Of a DNA stretch of 10,959 nucleotides, positions 7,792 to 10,959 are shown piece after piece (the first letter of the stretch is position 1; the number at the start of each line of letters is the position of its first letter). The stretch covers positions 1-10,959 of the forward strand of contig PNJM01000060.1 of assembly GCA_013821865.1 (NCBI GenBank), read 5' to 3'. This stretch comes from Rhodocyclaceae bacterium (GTDB lineage: Bacteria > Pseudomonadota > Gammaproteobacteria > Burkholderiales > Rhodocyclaceae). The position numbers and the translations under genes were made by a program. Under the pieces are notes generated by a model. The model had not been told where the DNA came from, did not search any database, and worked only from the letters and a program-made list of their open reading frames with translations.

Positions 7792-8764
7792 GAATTATTC
7801 CCCGCAGAAAGAGCGCGCCGATTATAGCGCAAACGCATCGTCCGACCGCCTGCTCGATCTCAGCGTTCCCGCCGACTGCGCCGGGCTGCGGCTCGACCAG
7901 GCGCTGGCGCGCATGCTGCCGGAGCATTCGCGCAGCCGGCTCGCCGCATGGGTCAGGGAAGGCCGGGTGCTGATCGAAAGCGCCGCCGCCGATCCCAAGC
8001 GCAAGGTATGGGGCGGTGAGCGCGTCACCGTCGCGCAAGTGCCACCACGCGAGGAAACCGCGCAACAGGCCGAAGAGATTCCGCTCGACATCCTGCACGA
8101 GGACGATGCCATCCTCGTCATCAACAAGCCGGCAGGGCTGGTGGTGCACCCGGGCAGCGGCAACTGGCAGGGGACGATGCTCAACGCACTGCTGCATCAT
8201 GCGCCGCAGCTCGCCCACATCCCGCGCGCCGGCATTGTGCATCGGCTGGACAAGGACACCAGCGGCCTGCTCGTCGTTGCCAGGACGCTGGAGGCGCAGA
8301 CCGACCTCGTGCGCCAGCTGCAGGCGCGCACGGTGAAGCGGCACTACCTGGCCCTGGTGCATGGCCGCGTGGCGCGCGACGGCACGGTGGACGCGCCGAT
8401 CGGCCGCCACCCGGTGCAGCGCACGAAGATGGCCGTGGTTCCCGGCGGGCGGATGGCGCGCACGCATTATCACGTGCTGGAGCGCTTTGCCCATGCCACG
8501 CTGCTGGAATGCGCCCTGGAAACCGGCCGCACGCACCAGATCCGCGTGCATATGGCCGACATCGGCCATCCGCTGGTGGGCGACCCGGCCTACGGCCCGC
8601 GCCGGCCCGGCGCCGCGCTGCTGGCCGGTTTTCCGCGCCAGGCGCTGCATGCCTGGCGGCTGGCGCTGCTCCATCCGGCCCGCCGCGAGGAAATGGGATG
8701 GGAGGCGCCGCTGCCGGACGACTTCGCGCAATTGCTCGAAGCGCTGCGCGAGGAGGAGCGATGA
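7790..8764 (+). CDS. rluD: 23S rRNA pseudouridine synthase RluD (uridines 1911/1915/1917 type)
   Basis: 324 residues, matching RluD (about 326 in E. coli). It isomerises uridines in helix 69 of 23S rRNA to pseudouridine during 50S assembly. An N-terminal S4-like domain (LRLDQALARMLPEHSRSRL, about 33-51) precedes the catalytic domain. The latter has NKPAGLVVHPGSGN (112-125), the invariant GIVHRLDKDTSGL with catalytic Asp154, then RHYLALVHG and the ETGRTHQIRVHMADIGHPLVGDP block. There is about 17 residues of extra N-terminus. No ATG, GTG or TTG codon occurs between 7790 and the S4-like domain, so the start is accepted despite the lack of an upstream Shine-Dalgarno sequence. The ATG overlaps the divergent bamD ATG (CATG, 7789-7792). 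Its TGA overlaps the ATG of a 27-codon mini-ORF that leads to pgeF. Confidence 0.95.
   Translation: MNYSPQKERADYSANASSDRLLDLSVPADCAGLRLDQALARMLPEHSRSRLAAWVREGRVLIESAAADPKRKVWGGERVTVAQVPPREETAQQAEEIPLDILHEDDAILVINKPAGLVVHPGSGNWQGTMLNALLHHAPQLAHIPRAGIVHRLDKDTSGLLVVARTLEAQTDLVRQLQARTVKRHYLALVHGRVARDGTVDAPIGRHPVQRTKMAVVPGGRMARTHYHVLERFAHATLLECALETGRTHQIRVHMADIGHPLVGDPAYGPRRPGAALLAGFPRQALHAWRLALLHPARREEMGWEAPLPDDFAQLLEALREEER
7821..7826 (-). promoter_or_regulatory. Putative -10 element (TATAAT) of bamD, inside the rluD coding region
   Basis: A perfect TATAAT on the minus strand ends 29 nt before the bamD ATG and lies over rluD codons 11-13. A start near 7814 would give a leader of about 23 nt including the GGGGA ribosome site. 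No clear -35 hexamer is seen at the right spacing. Because the two start codons overlap, the bamD promoter must lie within rluD, and this is the best candidate. Confidence 0.45.
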
Positions 8765-8844
8765 TGAGATCCCACGCTCACGTTCGTTCGCTGCCCCCCG
8801 TGGGGGCGCAGGTCTCCCTTGGGGCGGCCCAGCGGGAGGCCTGA
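8761..8844 (+). other. 27-codon mini-ORF bridging rluD and pgeF
   Basis: ATGATGAGATCC opens a frame (MMRSHAHVRSLPP...) that overlaps the rluD stop as ATGA (8761-8764) and ends TGA at 8842-8844. The last A of that stop is the first base of the pgeF ATG (TGATG). The whole 78-bp gap is therefore translatable with no untranslated base, so ribosomes could pass from rluD to pgeF by reinitiation. The peptide looks like no protein and is encoded by palindromic repeat-like DNA. A coupling role is more likely than a functional product. Confidence 0.3.
8771..8840. repeat. Palindromic, GC-rich intergenic element, probable dispersed repeat
   Basis: The element contains GCCCCC-CGT-GGGGGC (8793-8807), a perfect 6-bp stem with a 3-base loop, then CCCTTGGGG (8816-8824) and GGCC...GGCC. 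Runs such as CTGCCCCCCGTGGGGGCGCA and TTGGGGCGGCCC resemble short dispersed repeats that I recall from many betaproteobacterial genomes. Only a partly similar second stretch (9579-9612) is visible here, so the repeat status is recalled, not shown. Its right end supplies the GGGAGG ribosome site (8834-8839) of pgeF. Confidence 0.4.
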
Positions 8845-9572
8845 TGCGTGGCTGGATCGTGCCGGACTGGCCGGCGCCGGCGAACGTGCGCGCCCTCATC
8901 ACGACGCGCGCCGGCGGCGTCAGCCGCGGGCCGCATGCGACGATGAATCTTGCCGCTCATGTGAACGACGATCCGGCGGCAGTGGCGGAGAATCGGCGCC
9001 TGTTGCGCGCGCATCTTCCCGCCGAACCGCTCTGGCTGAGCCAGGTGCATGGGGTGAGGGTCGTTTGCGCCGAACAGTCCGCAGAAGGCATCGAGGCCGA
9101 TGCTGCGTTCTCTCGGCGTCCGGGCGTGGTGTGCGCGGTGCTGACGGCGGACTGCCTGCCGGTGCTGCTGTGCGATGAAGCGGGCACGGTGGTGGGCGCG
9201 GCGCACGCCGGCTGGCGCGGGCTGGCCGCCGGCGTGATCGAGGCCGCGGTTCGGGCGATGAATGCGCCGCCGGAAAAATTGCTGGCCTTCCTGGGGCCGG
9301 CCATCGGCCCGCGGGCCTTCGAGGTGGGCGCGGAAGTGCGCGAAGCCTTCGTCCCGCTCTCGGACGACGCCGCGGCGGCGTTTGCGGCGAGGGATAACGG
9401 CAAGTGGCTGGCCGATCTCTACCTGCTGGCGCGCCAGCGCCTGAATGCGCTCGGCGTGGCGCGCGTCTTCGGCGGCGGCTGGTGTACCTTCACCGAGGCG
9501 GAGCGCTTCTATTCGTTCCGCCGCGAGCGCGTTACCGGGCGCATGGCGTCCCTGGTCTGGATGGGGCCATGA
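8844..9572 (+). CDS. pgeF: Peptidoglycan editing factor PgeF / multicopper-like polyphenol oxidoreductase (laccase domain, YfiH family)
   Basis: 242 residues, the usual length for the YfiH/PgeF family. In E. coli PgeF removes wrongly built muropeptide precursors (L-Ser in place of L-Ala); other homologues show purine-nucleoside or oxidase activity. The N-terminus WIVPDWPAPANVRALITTRAGGVS is typical. The metal-site residues are His69 in LSQVHG, Cys104 in TADCLPVLL and His121 in AAHAGWRG. GPAIGP (151-156) and FYSFRRER (222-229) complete the signature. GGGAGG lies 4 nt before the ATG. It follows rluD as is common in proteobacteria, and its TGA overlaps the ATG of the transporter remnant. The family is certain; which activity dominates here is not. 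Confidence 0.94.
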   Translation: MRGWIVPDWPAPANVRALITTRAGGVSRGPHATMNLAAHVNDDPAAVAENRRLLRAHLPAEPLWLSQVHGVRVVCAEQSAEGIEADAAFSRRPGVVCAVLTADCLPVLLCDEAGTVVGAAHAGWRGLAAGVIEAAVRAMNAPPEKLLAFLGPAIGPRAFEVGAEVREAFVPLSDDAAAAFAARDNGKWLADLYLLARQRLNALGVARVFGGGWCTFTEAERFYSFRRERVTGRMASLVWMGP

Positions 9573-9874
9573 ACGAACGCCGCCCCACGGGGACTTCCTC
9601 CGGGCGCAGCCATCTCGATGCCACGGCCATGCTGGTGATGGTGGTCCTCTGTGCCAGCTGGGGCCTGCTTTTCCTTCCCGGCGAGCGGCTGCGCCTGCTG
9701 CAGTGGGTCGGCCTGGCCTGCGCCTTCGCCGGGGTCGTCGCCGCGTTCGCCGTTGCGCTGCCTCTGGCGTCCATGGCACTGGGCGAGCCGGGCATCGTCG
9801 ATCCGACCCCGCTGGTGCTGGCGATGCTGCTGGTCGGGGCAGGCATCCGGCTGGTGAACCGGCCGCCGAAATAG
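9569..9874 (+). CDS. Internally deleted remnant of a DMT/EamA-family transporter
   Basis: A 101-residue frame from ATG 9569, which overlaps the pgeF stop (ATGA). Full-length EamA permeases have about 300 residues and ten membrane helices. The pieces here match, from my recall of the family, four separate parts in the right order: the N-terminus and helix 1 (HLDATAMLVMVVLCASWG, 15-32), the middle (FLPGERLRLLQWVGLACAFAG, 35-55), a later helix (LPLASMALGEPGIVDPTPLVLA, about 64-85), and the extreme C-terminus (VGAGIRLVNRPPK, 89-101). About 200 residues seem missing in three blocks, yet the frame is unbroken. At most three helices remain, so transport is unlikely. Residues 3-14 are encoded by palindromic GC-rich DNA. 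It could be a decaying gene, a small membrane protein kept for another reason, or an assembly artefact. Confidence 0.65.
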   Translation: MNERRPTGTSSGRSHLDATAMLVMVVLCASWGLLFLPGERLRLLQWVGLACAFAGVVAAFAVALPLASMALGEPGIVDPTPLVLAMLLVGAGIRLVNRPPK

Positions 9875-9890
9875 GCACCGTATCAGCGTA

Positions 9891-9896
9891 TATAAT
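9891..9896 (+). promoter_or_regulatory. Putative -10 element (TATAAT) of the ZIP transporter gene
   Basis: A perfect TATAAT lies 26 nt before the ATG at 9923, in the 48-bp gap after the transporter remnant. No TTGACA-like -35 is present at 16-18 nt, and there is no clear Shine-Dalgarno sequence before the ATG. The predicted start (about 9903) would give a leader of about 20 nt. Confidence 0.45.
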
Positions 9897-9922
9897 CCGC
9901 GCTCCTTCCCGGTCTTCAGTTC

Positions 9923-10702
9923 ATGTCCGTTCTCGCCTGGATCATCGTGACGGCATTGGCCGGCGGCGCGCTCAGCGTGCTCGCCGCGGCGGCCTTTGCC
10001 CTCAGCGCGCACCGCGGCCTGGTGCAGCTGCTCATCAGCTATGCCATCGGCGCGCTGCTCGGAGCATCCTTCCTCGAAGTGCTGCCGCACGCCATCGAGG
10101 CGCACGGGAACGCGAGTACGGCGGCGGCGATCGTTCTCGCCGGCATCCTCGGCTTCTTCGTGCTGGAAAAGCTGGTGCTGTGGCGCCACTGCCATGACGA
10201 TCATTGCGAGGGCCACGAGGCGCACACGCATACCGAGGATCACGGCCGCAGCGGGCTGCTCATCCTGGTCGGCGACACCTTCCACAACTTTGTCGACGGC
10301 GTGCTGATCGCCGCGGCCTTCATGCAGGACATCCGGCTCGGCATCGTCACCGCGCTGGCCATCATCGCGCACGAAATCCCGCAGGAAGTGGGCGATTTCC
10401 TCATCCTGCTGCACTCGGGCTATTCGCGCGCCAGCGCGCTGGCCTTCAACCTGCTTTCCAGTCTGGCGACCCTGGCCGGGGGACTGCTGGCCTACTTCAC
10501 GCTCAGCGCGGCGCAGGACGCGGTGCCGGTGCTGCTGGCGCTGGCGGCGGCGAGTATGATCTACGTGGCGGTGGCCGACCTCATCCCCGGCCTGCACAAG
10601 CGGCCGGAACTGAAGGCGACGGCGCAGCAGGTGCTACTGATCGCGCTCGGCGTCGGCACGATCCGGCTGGCGCATTTCCTGGTTGATAGCTTCCTTGGCT
10701 GA
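9923..10702 (+). CDS. ZIP-family divalent metal transporter
   Basis: 259 residues, the common length of bacterial ZIP proteins, which move Zn2+ or related metals across the inner membrane into the cytoplasm. About eight hydrophobic helices are visible, starting at 5-27, 33-55 and 67-87. The two metal-site helices carry HNFVDG (121-126) and HEIPQE (150-155), the ZIP hallmarks. Between helices 3 and 4 is a His/Cys/acid-rich loop, CHDDHCEGHEAHTHTEDH (90-107), a likely metal-sensing or chelating segment. The gene follows the transporter remnant after 48 bp with its own -10 element and is followed at once by a GC-rich hairpin, so it is probably a single-gene unit. Zinc is the likeliest metal; the sequence does not exclude iron, manganese or cobalt. 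Confidence 0.93.
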   Translation: MSVLAWIIVTALAGGALSVLAAAAFALSAHRGLVQLLISYAIGALLGASFLEVLPHAIEAHGNASTAAAIVLAGILGFFVLEKLVLWRHCHDDHCEGHEAHTHTEDHGRSGLLILVGDTFHNFVDGVLIAAAFMQDIRLGIVTALAIIAHEIPQEVGDFLILLHSGYSRASALAFNLLSSLATLAGGLLAYFTLSAAQDAVPVLLALAAASMIYVAVADLIPGLHKRPELKATAQQVLLIALGVGTIRLAHFLVDSFLG

Positions 10703-10703
10703 G

Positions 10704-10720
10704 GCGCGCCTGCGGCGCGC
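10704..10720 (+). terminator. GC-rich hairpin directly after the ZIP gene, possible terminator
   Basis: GCGCGCC (10704-10710), loop TGC, GGCGCGC (10714-10720): a perfect 7-bp stem starting 2 nt after the TGA. It is followed by GGGGTGCC, not a T-tract, so classic intrinsic termination is doubtful. It may act as a transcript-end stabiliser. Confidence 0.4.
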
Positions 10721-10805
10721 GGGGTGCCGACCACCACACATGTAGGCGTAATCGCACTTGCAGCACCACAACAATAAAATTGATGCCGGCCTGCTCGGCA
10801 AAATC

Positions 10806-10959
10806 ATGCTCGCCCGCTTTCTGGAGTTGCCGCTGCGGGCTTTCGACCGTTTCGTGACCCATGTGGAGTCCTCCACCGGGTTTTCCGCCCTGCGTCCATG
10901 GGTGACCGTGGCGCGCTTGCAAGGCGCACAGGTGGCGCATGATGCGGCGACCTTTCCCT
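10806..10959 (+). CDS. Possible start of an unrecognised gene, cut by the window edge
   Basis: From ATG 10806 the frame is open to the edge (at least 51 codons), beginning MLARFLELPLRAFDRF and continuing STGFSALRPWVTVARL. The composition looks protein-like (amphipathic helix, then a mixed stretch) and not like a shadow frame. The frame also extends upstream to a stop at 10749, with TTG 10758 as an alternative start. A TAAAAT hexamer at 10775-10780 could be its -10. No good Shine-Dalgarno sequence precedes the ATG. I do not recognise the family. The 100 bases between the ZIP gene and this frame hold only the hairpin and this AT-rich patch. Confidence 0.4.
   Translation, partial: MLARFLELPLRAFDRFVTHVESSTGFSALRPWVTVARLQGAQVAHDAATFP

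Noticed and set aside
7781..8902. Minus-strand 373-codon frame opposite rluD
   Set aside because: It is antisense to rluD, which has complete catalytic motifs. The translation is His/Gln/Arg-rich and has no domain.
10581..10940. Minus-strand 119-codon frame overlapping the end of the ZIP gene and the right-edge region
   Set aside because: It is antisense to the ZIP C-terminus, has no recognisable domain and no ribosome site. The plus-strand frame from 10806 looks more protein-like.

Overview
The window is compact, GC-rich bacterial chromosome with core housekeeping genes. The combination points to a betaproteobacterium, most likely Rhodocyclales (Azoarcus/Thauera/Dechloromonas-like). The supporting signs are an intracellular PHB depolymerase with a Cys nucleophile, a divergent bamD/rluD pair followed by pgeF, a methylthiopropionyl-CoA-ligase-type acyl-CoA synthetase, and the codon use. 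The taxonomy is inferred from gene content and recalled gene order, not from a search. No mobile element, CRISPR array, rRNA or tRNA is visible.

Left block (1-5078, minus strand): a lipid / polyhydroxyalkanoate carbon block. Transcription runs leftward through a two-module 3-hydroxyacyl-CoA dehydrogenase, a HAD-family phosphatase, an acyl-CoA synthetase and a hotdog acyl-CoA thioesterase. After a 153-bp gap with a hairpin and an inverted repeat comes the 5' part of an intracellular PHB depolymerase (phaZ), cut by the window edge. The dehydrogenase/HAD and synthetase/thioesterase pairs overlap by ATGA. The HAD frame has no stop codon and runs in frame into the synthetase, so translation from the HAD start would give a 792-residue fusion. 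The linker also carries a Shine-Dalgarno sequence and a promoter-like sequence for the synthetase alone.

Middle block (5186-6996, plus strand): a universal stress protein overlaps by ATGA a sigma54-dependent response regulator (receiver, AAA+, Fis-type HTH). No sensor kinase is present in the window. The 107-bp divergent region on its left carries promoter-like elements for both directions and an inverted repeat. The regulator converges on bamD with only 9 bp between stop codons.

Right block (7006-10702): bamD (minus) and rluD (plus) are divergent with overlapping start codons, so each gene's promoter must lie inside the other gene. rluD is linked to pgeF through a 27-codon mini-ORF made of palindromic, repeat-like DNA. 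pgeF overlaps by ATGA a 101-residue remnant of a DMT/EamA transporter that appears to have lost three internal blocks without losing frame. A ZIP-family metal transporter follows from its own -10 element, then a GC-rich hairpin. At the right edge an open frame of at least 51 codons may be the start of an unrecognised gene.

No new multi-gene defence or mobile system is visible. The points most worth checking are the stop-less HAD/CoA-ligase junction, the internally deleted transporter, and the compact arrangements at bamD/rluD and rluD/pgeF.
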